A stretch of DNA of 64,000 nucleotides from Phaeocystidibacter sp965659415 (GCA_965659415.1 CBFHVA010000011.1:1-64000); one strand, 5' to 3'. Shown: positions 51,042-61,110, counted from the first letter of the stretch. Numbers and translations are program-made. Notes: generated by a model not told the origin, from the letters alone.

Positions 51042-51824
51042 TCAGTCCAGCGAGTAGGTCAAATAGACGGACGAGCCCGTTGGAATAACAGTGAGCTTGC
51101 TATCGTTCTTGACGATGGTCCGACCTATGTACCAGCCTAGTGCAGCTCCAAAAAATACATCTGAAGCCCAGTGTTTGTTGTCGTTGATTCGCGACCAGCC
51201 GGCTATACCTGCTAAGCTATAGGCCGTAATACCCACCCAAGGTTTGTCCGAATAGGCATGTGCATATACGCTTGCAACGGCCCAAGCTGTGGACGTGTGT
51301 CCGCTTGGAAAGGCATCGTTCTCTCCCGTGAGTGCATATGGACCATACCATACTGTAGGATCATTGAGTTCATATGGTCTGGGGCGATGCGTAAGCTGTT
51401 TTAGAACTACGGTTGCACCACCAGTCAAAACAAAGGCTTTAAAAGCTTGCATCGAGGTGCGTTGAAGCTTTACATCATCGGTTAGATAGCCCACGCCAAG
51501 CAACAGGGCAGACCCTCCCAAACTATAGAGTCCGCTTCCCATCGGCTCTCCCACATATCTACTGATTTGATCAGTGGTTGAGGACCTAACCGATTGCGAC
51601 CAACTCTGTATCTGGTCATCTTGCGTGTAAACAACCAATCCGGTGGTTAGGATTCCTGCTCCTGCCCACCATGCGGTTTCATCCCATTTACTAATATCTA
51701 CTACATCTATCGGCGTTTCGTACCAACCCCTCCAGTAGGTACTATCAACCACCTGAGCAGATAATTGACAACAAATTGATGCGGTGAAAGCAACCGTGAA
51801 TACAAGTTTTAGGATCAACTTCAT
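51042..51824 (-). CDS. PAP2-family phosphatase
   Basis: A 260-residue protein with signal peptide (ends QLSAQ). The three-part phosphatase signature is visible: KQLTHRPRPYE, PSGHTSTAWAVA, and SRINDNKHWASDVFFGAALG, holding Lys/Arg-Pro, the Ser-Gly-His and the Ser-Arg...His...Asp residues. PAP2 enzymes remove phosphate from lipids such as undecaprenyl pyrophosphate or phosphatidic acid. It ends 2 nt from the convergent gene and its ATG lies 3 nt from the divergent EEP gene. The exact substrate is unknown. Confidence 0.9.
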   Translation of the reverse strand: MKLILKLVFTVAFTASICCQLSAQVVDSTYWRGWYETPIDVVDISKWDETAWWAGAGILTTGLVVYTQDDQIQSWSQSVRSSTTDQISRYVGEPMGSGLYSLGGSALLLGVGYLTDDVKLQRTSMQAFKAFVLTGGATVVLKQLTHRPRPYELNDPTVWYGPYALTGENDAFPSGHTSTAWAVASVYAHAYSDKPWVGITAYSLAGIAGWSRINDNKHWASDVFFGAALGWYIGRTIVKNDSKLTVIPTGSSVYLTYSLD

Positions 51825-51827
51825 TGC

Positions 51828-52829
51828 ATGCTAAAATATATCATTATCACTTGCCTGAGCACATCTGCCTTACTCGCACAAGAAAATAACGAGTATCCAA
51901 ATCAGCTGCGTTTGGTTTGGTACAACTTGGAAAACGCATTTGACACCATTGACGATCCTCAGAAAAACGATGAAGACTTTCTACCCAGTTCTCCCAGAAA
52001 TTGGAACAGCTGGAAATACTGGAGCAAACTCAATCGATTAGCCAAGGTGATTCGAAATTCAACAGGCTACTACGCACCTGACATTATAGGAGTTTGTGAA
52101 ATTGAGAATGCCGAAGTACTGTATGATTTATCACGAAGACCCGGGCTTCGAAATACTGAGTATCGATTGATACATTATGACAGTCCGGATAAACGAGGAA
52201 TAGATGTGGCCTTGCTCTACAATCCTGAGAAAATACACTTCTTTGAAAGCGATACCCTTCACATAAACTTGCCAGATGGATATCCTACTCGTCTCATACT
52301 AACCGCTACTGGAATCCTTCAAAACGACGATACCCTGCATGTAGTAATGAATCATTGGCCTTCGCGGAGAGGAGGAGCTGAAACCAGCGAACCCAAGCGT
52401 GTACTTTGCGCGAATCGCACTCGAGTGCATCTTGAAGAACTTACCCAACATTATCCTACCGCACAAATTGTAATGGCTGGCGATTTTAATGACGGCCCCT
52501 CAGACAAGAGCCTGTGTGTTCTCTGTGACTCATTGGAAAACTCAAACCTCCTCCTCCGTTGCCATATGCGAGATCTACCACCCTTCCGCGGGACACATGC
52601 CCACGCAGGGAATTGGGCATACTTGGATCAGTGGGTTACAGGAGGGAGTCAAAGCAAGCGTCTCCTTCAAATCGATTCTATCTACGTATACAAGCGACCC
52701 TTTCTCATGAAACAGAATACTCGATTGATTGGTGAAACTCCATATCGCAGTTGGATGGGAAATTTCTTCACGAACGGATACTCAGACCACTTGCCCATCG
52801 TTCTAATACTCGATGTTCCTGAGATGTAA
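51828..52829 (+). CDS. Secreted endonuclease/exonuclease/phosphatase family protein
   Basis: A 333-residue protein with a short signal peptide (MLKYIIITCLSTSALLAQ). The EEP fold's metal and catalytic residues are visible: VWYNLENAFDT, GVCEIEN, the GDFNDGPSD aspartate-asparagine pair, and YSDHLPI with the terminal Asp-His. It may hydrolyse extracellular DNA or a phosphodiester, so as to feed phosphate uptake, but the target is inferred from the family only. It starts only 3 nt from the divergent PAP2 gene. Confidence 0.88.
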   Translation: MLKYIIITCLSTSALLAQENNEYPNQLRLVWYNLENAFDTIDDPQKNDEDFLPSSPRNWNSWKYWSKLNRLAKVIRNSTGYYAPDIIGVCEIENAEVLYDLSRRPGLRNTEYRLIHYDSPDKRGIDVALLYNPEKIHFFESDTLHINLPDGYPTRLILTATGILQNDDTLHVVMNHWPSRRGGAETSEPKRVLCANRTRVHLEELTQHYPTAQIVMAGDFNDGPSDKSLCVLCDSLENSNLLLRCHMRDLPPFRGTHAHAGNWAYLDQWVTGGSQSKRLLQIDSIYVYKRPFLMKQNTRLIGETPYRSWMGNFFTNGYSDHLPIVLILDVPEM

Positions 52830-52919
52830 CCGACACGCACTTACCGTAGGGTAGATAGCTCTATGTGATCCACATAAATTGCCTATCTTGCATTCTTCAA
52901 CGACAAACACACGGATCGA

Positions 52920-53879
52920 ATGAAACAATTTCATTGGAAACACGCACTCATAGCACCTATTATTGCTCTCGGCATGGTAGCGTGTGAAACACCGGACGAT
53001 AAAGACGAACCAGGAGGTTCTTACCCTTCCAATTCTGTTACGGTGCGCGGAACACAACAAGTAAATCTTGCTGAAATTACAGCGGTAGATTGCGGCACTT
53101 GCCTTCCTACACAAGTTACGATGGAAGTGCTTAAAGCTCGTTATCCTGGACGCATTGTTCCGTTTTCTCTTCACGCTGGCGACACCCTGTACACGCCATT
53201 CATGAATGATTTGTATCTCACTTTAGGAGACGACAACTCAAATCCCAATAAACTCTTCATCAACGGAATCCAAGTAACTGGAGATCCGTTTGAAATTGTT
53301 GGGGCCATCATCGACTCAGAAGTTCCACCGGTAATGGGTGTGGGTCATGCTGTTCGCTCCAACGACACCGCATGGTTGGTTTATCCGAAGGTGAAGTTCT
53401 TCGCGAATGATCAAAGTGACTACTATGTGCAGAGTTATGTGATGCTCGACAATGCCGTTGCCAAGCAATACGGAGGAGTAGATATCACTCAAGCTAGCGC
53501 CTTTGCAGAAGTTCAAGCTGGCTCGAATGGTACACCATCAATCTGGACTCAAAATGCGGGACCTGTTGATTCTGTGACTTTCTTGTATCAGCAAGGGGAT
53601 GCTTATATGCACCATGACGTGGCTCTTTATGCTGGTGTGAATGACACTAATGTTTACGGTCTCCCGCTCAGTGTGATTAACCCAATTGGTCAGAACTTCT
53701 TCCAAGGTGATGTATTCGGGAATGAATTCACTCCTATTGAGATCGCGGTTCCTAAACCAGATTTTGACATGATCCGTCACGTAGAAGGTGAAATCAAAGT
53801 CGCCACGATTGTATGGCAACGTATTTCAGGAACACCTGACCTCTATGTTTTTGTAAACGGATATTACTCAGAGATGTAA
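52920..53879 (+). CDS. Omp28-like outer-membrane lipoprotein
   Basis: A 319-residue lipoprotein: signal MKQFHWKHALIAPIIALGMVAC with the lipid cysteine at 22, followed by an acidic linker. Residues about 45-160 form a thioredoxin-like part with a CGTC pair (Cys58/Cys61) and RYPGRIVPFSLHAGD, as in Omp28-related proteins. The remainder is beta-rich. Omp28 proteins sit in the outer membrane and are common in Flavobacteriia; function unknown. A strong terminator follows. Confidence 0.82.
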   Translation: MKQFHWKHALIAPIIALGMVACETPDDKDEPGGSYPSNSVTVRGTQQVNLAEITAVDCGTCLPTQVTMEVLKARYPGRIVPFSLHAGDTLYTPFMNDLYLTLGDDNSNPNKLFINGIQVTGDPFEIVGAIIDSEVPPVMGVGHAVRSNDTAWLVYPKVKFFANDQSDYYVQSYVMLDNAVAKQYGGVDITQASAFAEVQAGSNGTPSIWTQNAGPVDSVTFLYQQGDAYMHHDVALYAGVNDTNVYGLPLSVINPIGQNFFQGDVFGNEFTPIEIAVPKPDFDMIRHVEGEIKVATIVWQRISGTPDLYVFVNGYYSEM

Positions 53880-53912
53880 TACATCTGGTTAAGCATTTAG
53901 AACTATAGTATA

Positions 53913-53941
53913 AGCCCCGCCCAACAGCGGGGCTTTTCTTT
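53913..53941 (+). terminator. Terminator of the Omp28-like gene
   Basis: Stem AGCCCCGC/GCGGGGCT (53913-53920 with 53927-53934), 6-nt loop, followed by TTTCTTTT. Confidence 0.93.
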
Positions 53942-54141
53942 TGCCAGAAAAGAACACCACAGCACTCCGTCCTTCTCATGAATAGAAGAACATACTTCTC
54001 AACAGTTTCATGCCATTTGTCAAGAAATCTAATTATGCTCATCCCATTGCTGAATGAGCAAGCTAATTCTGTGAAAACAGTTTAATGCTTTTCACAAGTT
54101 TCAGCAATGATGTGATCTTGCCTTGTTGACACCTCCAAACA

Positions 54142-54171
54142 AAAGCCCCGAAACTCATGTCACGGGGCTTT
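54142..54171 (-). terminator. Terminator of yidC
   Basis: A 9-bp stem AAAGCCCCG/CGGGGCTTT (54142-54150 with 54163-54171), followed on the minus strand by TTGTTTGG. It lies 27 nt after the yidC stop. Confidence 0.85.
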
Positions 54172-54197
54172 GTATTTCTAGGTGATACTGCGCGCTT

Positions 54198-55979
54198 CTA
54201 CTTATTCATGCGGCGCATTCTGCGATTACCTGATTCGTTCAATTCTTGTTGTTGCTCCATGGCCGCACTCAAGCGCTTAGACAATTTACTTTGCTTCTTA
54301 GGCTTGGCTTTATTCGCTTGAAGCTTCGCATGCAAGGCATCTTCGTCAATAAAGCGGCGAATGGCATACTGCTGACCAAAGGTGATCAAGTTGGATACCA
54401 TATAGTAGTATGAAAGAGCCGCCGGATACTGGTTGAAGAAGAACAACAACATGAACGGCATGAAGTAAATGATGTACTTCAATTGTGGCATCTGCGAATT
54501 CGCACTACCTGTCATTTGCTGGTTCATGTACGAATAGATGAACGTAGAAATGGCCATCAAAATGGTGAACAAACTCACGTGAGATCCATAGAATGGGATT
54601 TCAAATGGAAGGGTGGCGATCACATCATATGTGGACAAATCTGTTGCCCACCAAAAACTCTCCTGACGCAATTCGATAGACGCCGGGAAGAAGCGGAACA
54701 TCGCGAAGAGGATTGGCAACTGCAAGAGCTGTGGAATACATCCTCCTAATGGATTCACCCCGGCTTTCCGATAAAGTTCCATCGTAGCCTGTTGCTTCTT
54801 CATTGGGTCGTCGTCCTTGTGCTTCTCATTCAGTTCATCAATCTCAGGCTTGAGCACACGCATCTTAGCCATTGATTTATAACTCTGGAAGGTAAAAGGA
54901 GCCAATACAGTTTTGATCAACAAAGCCATCAACAGGATAATCAATCCATAATTCAAATGATAGCTGTCGAGCCAATTGAAAATCTTCACAACTACTCCGC
55001 GAGAAATCCATCCGAAAATCCCCCATCCGAAGTCGATAATCTTACCGTACCCTAGGTCGTACTGCTTGAGGATATCATACTTATTCGGACCGTAGTACAT
55101 GTTCATGTTCACCGCAAAATCGCCGTTCACATCTTGAATGGAAATCTCCGACTCGAATTCTTTAATGTAATCGCCATCTTCAAAAGCACGTGAGCGCATG
55201 GTGGCACCATCAAATCTACCTTCTGCCGTTAAGATGCTGGAGAAGAACTGTTCTTGATGGGCGAGCCATCTAATGTTGCTTACGGTTTCGTCATCACTGC
55301 CAGTAGATGACAGGTTCTCCATCTCTCCATCTTCAATTTCCCAATAGGCGATGCGGGTTTTCTCGTTCTCCAGTCTTCTGGATTTCTCGTGCTTAATGGT
55401 CTTTTGATCCCAGTTAAGCGTCAACTCCTGAGGTGAATTGACCTTTCCCGAAATCTTAAAATCAGTTTGATACTCCCTCGCCCCTTTCAGTGCCCATCTA
55501 AAGGTAATTGGGCCATCAGGACCTTGAGTGGTAAGAGCTAAGCTCGTGGCTGTTCGCTCCCCTACTTCATAATTCGCCGCAGATGAATTCCAATTACCCA
55601 ATTGGTAGTTCATCGTTTGATTCTGATTGGCCAAATAAAGTGGCAAACTGTCCCAAGTTTGATACTCCTTCAACTCCACCTCTACCACCTGGGCTCCAAT
55701 ATTGGAAACTACCATGCGCAGCACTTCATTCTCAATTTCGAAGAACTCTTCTACAAAGCCCTCCTCCCGCAAAGTGTCGTTCGTTGTGGTTGGGGTATCC
55801 ACCACTGCTATCGCGGCTGGACTTTCAGATTGCTCGCTCTGAACTTCCTCAGTAGGCGCTGCTATGTCATCGCCTTGAGCAGGATCAGTGGTGCTATTAA
55901 AACTAAAATACGCAAACACGACACCTATCAATAATAAGCCAATGAGTTGCGTTCTATCGAACGTGGATTTTTGCTCCAT
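54198..55979 (-). CDS. yidC: Membrane protein insertase YidC
   Basis: Inserts and folds inner-membrane proteins, alone or with SecYEG. The 593 residues have the Gram-negative layout: one N-terminal membrane segment (about residues 8-25), a large periplasmic domain (about 30-340), then five membrane segments with the conserved region KTVLAPFTFQSYKSMAKMRV and NPLGGCIPQLLQLPILFAMF. The C-terminus is basic (RMRRMNK). It starts 9 nt after pyrG's stop and shares its operon. Confidence 0.97.
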   Translation of the reverse strand: MEQKSTFDRTQLIGLLLIGVVFAYFSFNSTTDPAQGDDIAAPTEEVQSEQSESPAAIAVVDTPTTTNDTLREEGFVEEFFEIENEVLRMVVSNIGAQVVEVELKEYQTWDSLPLYLANQNQTMNYQLGNWNSSAANYEVGERTATSLALTTQGPDGPITFRWALKGAREYQTDFKISGKVNSPQELTLNWDQKTIKHEKSRRLENEKTRIAYWEIEDGEMENLSSTGSDDETVSNIRWLAHQEQFFSSILTAEGRFDGATMRSRAFEDGDYIKEFESEISIQDVNGDFAVNMNMYYGPNKYDILKQYDLGYGKIIDFGWGIFGWISRGVVVKIFNWLDSYHLNYGLIILLMALLIKTVLAPFTFQSYKSMAKMRVLKPEIDELNEKHKDDDPMKKQQATMELYRKAGVNPLGGCIPQLLQLPILFAMFRFFPASIELRQESFWWATDLSTYDVIATLPFEIPFYGSHVSLFTILMAISTFIYSYMNQQMTGSANSQMPQLKYIIYFMPFMLLFFFNQYPAALSYYYMVSNLITFGQQYAIRRFIDEDALHAKLQANKAKPKKQSKLSKRLSAAMEQQQELNESGNRRMRRMNK

Positions 55980-55988
55980 CTTTAATTC

Positions 55989-57608
55989 TTATTCTTTCAG
56001 AGAAGATTTCACGGCGGCCTCAACAAATCCCACAAAAAGTGGATGCGGATTGGCTACAGTGCTCTTGTATTCAGGGTGGAATTGTACGCCGACAAACCAA
56101 GGGTGTGATTCAATTTCAACTATTTCCACCAAGCCTGTATCTGGGTTGATTCCGCTTGGCTTTAACCCGGCGTTTCTCAAATCATCCAAATAGGCATTAT
56201 TAAATTCATAGCGATGGCGGTGACGTTCAGAAATTGAACCTCTCCTGTAAATACCATGCGCTTTACTTCCTTCTTCGAGATTACAGTTCTGAGCACCTAA
56301 CCTCATGGTGCCTCCCATCTCGCTAATCTTCTTTTGCTCCTCCATCAAGTCGATTACCGGATCAGGGGTATCGGCATTTACTTCTGTAGAGTTCGCTTCG
56401 GGCTTATTGAGAACGTTTCGTGCAAATTCAATCACACTAGCTTGCATTCCAAAGCAGATACCGAAATACGGCACCCCGTTTTCACGAGCGTACTTCACCG
56501 CTTCGATCTTACCTTCAAATCCACGCTCACCAAAACCAGGCGCTACCAAAACTCCATCGAGGTCGCGCATGATGCGATCAACGTTATCCGGCTCCAAATC
56601 TTCGCTGTGAATCCACTTGATATTCACATTCGTTTCATTGTAGGCCCCGGCGTGAATTAGCGCTTCATAGATGGATTTATACGAGTCCTTCAATTCCACA
56701 TACTTCCCAATCAAGCCAATCTCCACCTCATTTTTCGGGTATTTCAATCGGTAAAGGAAGTCTTTCCAACGCGACAAATCAGGTTCACCTGTGAGCGGTA
56801 AATCTAACTTGCGAAGAACCACATCATCCAACTTCTCCTTGCGCATTAACACCGGAACCTCGTAAATGGTCTCTGCGTCTCTAGATTCTATAACCGAATC
56901 CTTCGTAACGTTGCAGAACAAAGCCAATTTGCGTTTGATATCATCTCCCAAGTGGTGCTCACTTCTACAAACCAACACGTCGGGTTGTACTCCACTTTCT
57001 TGGAGCATCTTTACCGAGTGTTGTGTAGGCTTGGTCTTTAATTCGCCTGTGGCACCAAGGAATGGAATCAAAGTGAGGTGCACCACTACGCAGTCGTTTC
57101 CAAGTTCCCAACGAAGTTGACGAACCGTTTCAATATAAGGCAGAGCTTCGATGTCACCTACCGTACCACCTATCTCTGTAATCACTATCTCGAACTCGCC
57201 TGTGTTGCCAAGCTTCTTGATTCGATTCTTGATTTCGTCTGTGATATGCGGGATAACTTGAACCGTTTTACCCAAATAGTCGCCGCGGCGCTCCTTCTCA
57301 ATTACCGATTGATAAATACGACCGGTAGTAACGTTATTCGCTTGAGAAGTAGGTCGGTTTAGGAAACGTTCATAGTGACCCAGATCCAAATCCGTTTCTG
57401 CACCATCGTCCGTCACGTAACACTCACCGTGCTCGTACGGATTCAAAGTTCCCGGATCGATATTGATGTAGGGGTCGAGTTTCTGAATGGTTACGGAGTA
57501 ACCTCTGCTTTGAAGCAAGGTCGCCAAAGAAGAAGCGATAATTCCCTTACCTAAAGATGATGTAACGCCTCCCGTTACAAAGATGTACTTGGTGCTCGAC
57601 TTTCCCAT
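55989..57608 (-). CDS. pyrG: CTP synthase
   Basis: Makes CTP from UTP, ATP and glutamine. The 539 residues start at the ATG at 57608 (MGKSSTKYIFVTGG; a GTG two codons upstream is in frame). The N-terminal synthase has GVTSSLGKGIIASSLA, the ATP/UTP part. The C-terminal glutaminase has the nucleophile Cys in YFGICFGMQ and the His-Glu pair in VQFHPEYKS. A TAnnTTTG element lies about 26 nt upstream. Cotranscribed with yidC. Confidence 0.98.
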   Translation of the reverse strand: MGKSSTKYIFVTGGVTSSLGKGIIASSLATLLQSRGYSVTIQKLDPYINIDPGTLNPYEHGECYVTDDGAETDLDLGHYERFLNRPTSQANNVTTGRIYQSVIEKERRGDYLGKTVQVIPHITDEIKNRIKKLGNTGEFEIVITEIGGTVGDIEALPYIETVRQLRWELGNDCVVVHLTLIPFLGATGELKTKPTQHSVKMLQESGVQPDVLVCRSEHHLGDDIKRKLALFCNVTKDSVIESRDAETIYEVPVLMRKEKLDDVVLRKLDLPLTGEPDLSRWKDFLYRLKYPKNEVEIGLIGKYVELKDSYKSIYEALIHAGAYNETNVNIKWIHSEDLEPDNVDRIMRDLDGVLVAPGFGERGFEGKIEAVKYARENGVPYFGICFGMQASVIEFARNVLNKPEANSTEVNADTPDPVIDLMEEQKKISEMGGTMRLGAQNCNLEEGSKAHGIYRRGSISERHRHRYEFNNAYLDDLRNAGLKPSGINPDTGLVEIVEIESHPWFVGVQFHPEYKSTVANPHPLFVGFVEAAVKSSLKE

Positions 57609-57633
57609 GTTCACTGGATTGTAAAAATCTCGG

Positions 57634-57641
57634 CAAAAATA
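57634..57641 (-). promoter_or_regulatory. Possible -7 element for pyrG-yidC
   Basis: TATTTTTG on the minus strand, about 26 nt before the pyrG ATG. No TTG at the normal distance. Confidence 0.33.
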
Positions 57642-57686
57642 GGGAAATGAGAGCGGACGAGAAACCTCGTGGTCGCCTTTCTGAAA

Positions 57687-60032
57687 TTAAAAGCTATAGC
57701 TCGCTATAACGGTCGGCATGATAGGTAGTTGGTCTACCCTTCTTCGCTCATCGGTATCGAAATAGAAGATGTTATTTCGATTGTAGACGTTCGTGGCTGC
57801 AAAGGCCACCTCAGCTCTCGAATACTTGCCCGTTTGCCAGGTCTTTTTAATCGTTACATCCATACGGTGGTAGGTAGGCAATCGACTACTATTCAAGTCG
57901 CCGTACAAGGTTCCGAGTTCACCATTCTCTGATTGATAAGGATAATCGAGAATTGGCTCGTTATCGTCGTTCGTCCAAGGTAATTGCTGATAGTAACCGG
58001 CAATTGGCGTAAATGGAAATCCAGTTCCAAGGTTCCAACGCACATTCACTTCCCATGAATCCTCCTTACCAAACTTGTAGGTACCTACGAGGTTGGTATT
58101 ATGTCGGCGGTCAAAGTGTGGTGCATACACTTGCTGGCCATCGTCACGCGTAACCTTCGCGTAGCTGTACGTTCCCCAAAAGCTGAAACTTTGGTAATTA
58201 AACTTAATCAAGGCGTCGAATCCATAAGCTATACCACGCTCAGCCAAATAGCTTTTTCTGAGGTATTCGGGTTCGTTCAAATAAGAGCGTGTATCTGGAT
58301 AAATCTTGTTTCGGTTTACGGTTGTGATATTTCTGAAGTCTTTAACATAAGCTTCTAGATCGACGGTCCAGTACTTGCCCAAATCTATCTCAACTCCACC
58401 AACGGCGTGATTAGCTGTTTGCAGTCGACTATCCAAGGGCTCGCCTGTATAAGTTGCTGGCTGCTCATTTGGAGCAGATAGAAAACCGTAGAAAAGGTTC
58501 ACCACATCTCTATCGCTTGTTGCTGCCAGTAAGTTTTGAGAGTACATACCTCCGGCTGCCTTGAAGCGCAACCATTCGGTGGCGTTGTACTTCATTCCTA
58601 AGCGTGGCTCAAATCGAGCTTCAGCCAAAGCACTGTAATAATGTACACGCATACCAGGCTCAATCAACCAACGTCCAAATTCCATTTTGTATTGAGCATA
58701 CCCACCTACTTCCGAGGTGCTTTGTTGCTGACTCAACACTCGATTGGCTGAATTCACAAAGGTGAAGTCCGTCGCGTAGCCAATGGCCTCCAAACCCCAC
58801 TTTAACTCGTCATGGTCACGCAAGAAATAGGTGAAGGTCAATCCACCATTAAATCCATTGATTGAACTATTTCGGGGCTGATCAATGAGCTCAGTCGATT
58901 CAATGCTGTAATCGCTAAAGGCAAAACTACCGCTAATCAACACCTTACTCGCTGGCGGAATCGCTGTGAAGTTGGCCCCATAGCCGTAGCTATCCCAAGC
59001 AATACTGCGGTTTCCTGCAAAACGAACTTGGTCGGTGAAATTGAAGCCAAATAAGTTGATTTCTGAACCACCCTGAGACTGATACGTAATCTTACCATAG
59101 GTATCTTCAAATTCAAATGGGAGTCCGTCGTATTCGGTTTCCACATAGGGGTAGAAAATTGGCGAACTCTCTGCTAAAAACGATCGCTTATATGAAACGA
59201 GGGCACTAACAGGGGCAAACCCATTGTCATCCTTCTTTCCGATTGGCACTTCAAGCAAAGCCTTCCCCATGTAGGTACTTCCACTCACTTTACCCGTAAC
59301 TCTTTGACGGTTTCCACCTCGAGTTCTCACGTCGAGCACCGAGCTGTTCCTGCTCGCATATTGCGCGTTGAAACCTGCTGAATAAACTTCCGCCGATTGC
59401 AAAATATCCGTATCGAAAACGGAGAAGAAACCTATACTGTGGAACGGATTGTAGATGATCATTCCGTCGAGCAATGTGAGGTTTTGAATAGGTGCACCAC
59501 CACGAATGTATAGCTGCCCACCTTGATCACCAGTGGTTACAACTCCGGGAAGAACTTGCAAGGCTCGAACCAAATCAGGCTCACCTCCAATTGAGAACTG
59601 TTGAATATTTCGAACGGAAAGATTTGTAACGGCTGTTAAGACCTTGGTTTGTCTCACCTGCCGATCAGCACGCACCTCTACGTCATCCAAAATCTCTGCG
59701 GTCTGTTCGAGATAGAACTTTTCAAACACAATACCCCCTTCACGTAATGTGATGGTTTTGCTCACCTCACCATAACCAATGTAAAAGGCCGTAAGCGTGT
59801 AGTCTCCGCCAGGTAGTTCGTTCATTTGAAAGAATCCATCTACGTTGGCTACCACCGCAGCCACCTCTTCTTCTCCTTTGGATAAACGAACGCCCGAAAA
59901 CGGAATGGGTGTCTCGTTACTCCTCTCATAGACGTATCCACGAACCACGCCAGTAGCGGCCTGGCCGAAGATTTGAGCTTGAGTGGCAAGGGATAGGGCG
60001 AGTATTAAAACTCCTCTCAAATAGGTATGCAT
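57687..60032 (-). CDS. TonB-dependent receptor with carboxypeptidase-like N-terminal domain
   Basis: An outer-membrane receptor of 781 residues from the ATG at 60032, whose product begins with a signal peptide (MHTYLRGVLILALSLATQAQIFG). The frame stays open for 61 codons further upstream into holA, but that part lacks protein-like features and is rejected. A carboxypeptidase-regulatory-like domain comes first (about 28-110, VVRGYVYERSNETPIPFSGV), then the plug (about 120-230, GGEPDLVRALQVLPGV, RGGAPIQNLTLLDG) and the 22-strand barrel. It imports a substrate using TonB energy; the substrate is unknown, and no SusD partner is adjacent. Confidence 0.9.
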   Translation of the reverse strand: MHTYLRGVLILALSLATQAQIFGQAATGVVRGYVYERSNETPIPFSGVRLSKGEEEVAAVVANVDGFFQMNELPGGDYTLTAFYIGYGEVSKTITLREGGIVFEKFYLEQTAEILDDVEVRADRQVRQTKVLTAVTNLSVRNIQQFSIGGEPDLVRALQVLPGVVTTGDQGGQLYIRGGAPIQNLTLLDGMIIYNPFHSIGFFSVFDTDILQSAEVYSAGFNAQYASRNSSVLDVRTRGGNRQRVTGKVSGSTYMGKALLEVPIGKKDDNGFAPVSALVSYKRSFLAESSPIFYPYVETEYDGLPFEFEDTYGKITYQSQGGSEINLFGFNFTDQVRFAGNRSIAWDSYGYGANFTAIPPASKVLISGSFAFSDYSIESTELIDQPRNSSINGFNGGLTFTYFLRDHDELKWGLEAIGYATDFTFVNSANRVLSQQQSTSEVGGYAQYKMEFGRWLIEPGMRVHYYSALAEARFEPRLGMKYNATEWLRFKAAGGMYSQNLLAATSDRDVVNLFYGFLSAPNEQPATYTGEPLDSRLQTANHAVGGVEIDLGKYWTVDLEAYVKDFRNITTVNRNKIYPDTRSYLNEPEYLRKSYLAERGIAYGFDALIKFNYQSFSFWGTYSYAKVTRDDGQQVYAPHFDRRHNTNLVGTYKFGKEDSWEVNVRWNLGTGFPFTPIAGYYQQLPWTNDDNEPILDYPYQSENGELGTLYGDLNSSRLPTYHRMDVTIKKTWQTGKYSRAEVAFAATNVYNRNNIFYFDTDERRRVDQLPIMPTVIASYSF

Positions 60033-60111
60033 TCCTTCAAGTGTTCTAGCAAATGGCGTCAAAAATAGAAAACCATATGAGCCTAACGCCCTTTTTATGC
60101 GATAGGTTTGG

Positions 60112-61110
60112 TTAATGGAGTATTTTAAAGAGCAATTCGCGCAATATATCTCCGTGTGAAATGTCTCCTCCACCCAATCCTTTTGAGCGTCCATCAGCCT
60201 CGCGAATGTAGCCAATAATACGAATGCACTTTTTTAGGGGATATCGCCTTGAGGCCGACATGTAATCTTTTAAAAAATAAGGGTTCACTCTAAGTGCTGA
60301 GGCTAATTCACTTTGAGTCTTTCCCGCGTTGGTGTGAATCAGCATCACTTTTGAGAAGTAGGAAAAGATCAAACTGATGGTGACTACCAAGGGGTTGTCT
60401 TTGGGATTTTGAGCGAAGTAGTGGACAATCTTATTGGCCTTAGTTACGTCACCTTCACCCAGCGCCTTTTGAAGTTCAAAGTTGTTGAAATCCTTACTGA
60501 TTCCGATGTTGCGCTCGATTACCTCGGCAGAAATTTCAGCCCCTTTTGGCACGACGAGCATCAGCTTTTCAACTTCTTGGTTCATCCGACCCAAATCAGC
60601 ACCCACAAACTCGGTTAAAAGGGCCACTGCCTTTGGAGATACCTTATAATCGGCTTCTCGAATCATCTTGCCCACCCACTCGGCTACTTGATTATCGTAG
60701 AGCTTCTTACTCTCATAAAGGACATGATTCTTGACCAGTGATTTAGCCAGAGCCTTCCGCTTATCGAGTTTCTTGTATTTGTATGCGAGCACCAAAACGG
60801 TGGATGGTTGTGGCTGCTCAGCATAGGAAACGAGTTCCTCAATATTGCGCAAGTGCTGGGCTTCCTTAACGATGACCACCTGACGCTCCGACATCATTGG
60901 AAAGCGTTTGGCTTCAGAAATGATGTCCTGAACACTCACTTCCTTCCCATAGTGAATACTTTGATTAAACCCCTTTTCGGCCTCTTCGAGTACTTCATTC
61001 TCAATACGCGAAGTAATCTTATCAATGAAGTAAGGCTCCTCACCCATTAAAAAATAGATGGGGCGATACTTCTTTTCGTTGAGCTCTTTTAAAATTGCCT
61101 CATAGGTCAT
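60112..61110 (-). CDS. holA: DNA polymerase III delta subunit
   Basis: Clamp-loader subunit that opens the sliding clamp, 332 residues from the ATG at 61110 (MTYEAILKELNEKKYRPIYFL); an ATG 27 nt upstream is possible. Signs: YFLMGEEPYFIDKITSRIE at the start of the AAA-like domain I, RFPMMSERQVVIVKEAQHL, and a C-terminal helical collar domain (KDFNNFELQKALGEGD). It is poorly conserved between phyla, so the match rests on these segments. Confidence 0.88.
   Translation of the reverse strand: MTYEAILKELNEKKYRPIYFLMGEEPYFIDKITSRIENEVLEEAEKGFNQSIHYGKEVSVQDIISEAKRFPMMSERQVVIVKEAQHLRNIEELVSYAEQPQPSTVLVLAYKYKKLDKRKALAKSLVKNHVLYESKKLYDNQVAEWVGKMIREADYKVSPKAVALLTEFVGADLGRMNQEVEKLMLVVPKGAEISAEVIERNIGISKDFNNFELQKALGEGDVTKANKIVHYFAQNPKDNPLVVTISLIFSYFSKVMLIHTNAGKTQSELASALRVNPYFLKDYMSASRRYPLKKCIRIIGYIREADGRSKGLGGGDISHGDILRELLFKILH

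Larger units (their letters stand above)
53880..54197. other. Gene-free region with two facing terminators
   Basis: 318 nt between the Omp28 gene (plus) and yidC (minus). It holds the two terminators listed separately. The only ORF, 35 codons from 53979, has no protein-like features. A 6-bp inverted repeat GCTCAT/ATGAGC near 54037-54060 is unexplained. Confidence 0.7.

Noticed and set aside
53979..54086. A 35-codon ORF in the gap between the Omp28 gene and yidC
   Set aside because: No hydrophobic or conserved pattern, no promoter; probably chance.
60033..60215. Upstream 61-codon extension of the TonB-dependent receptor
   Set aside because: It would put a signal peptide inside the protein and overlaps holA; the ATG at 60032 begins with a proper signal peptide.
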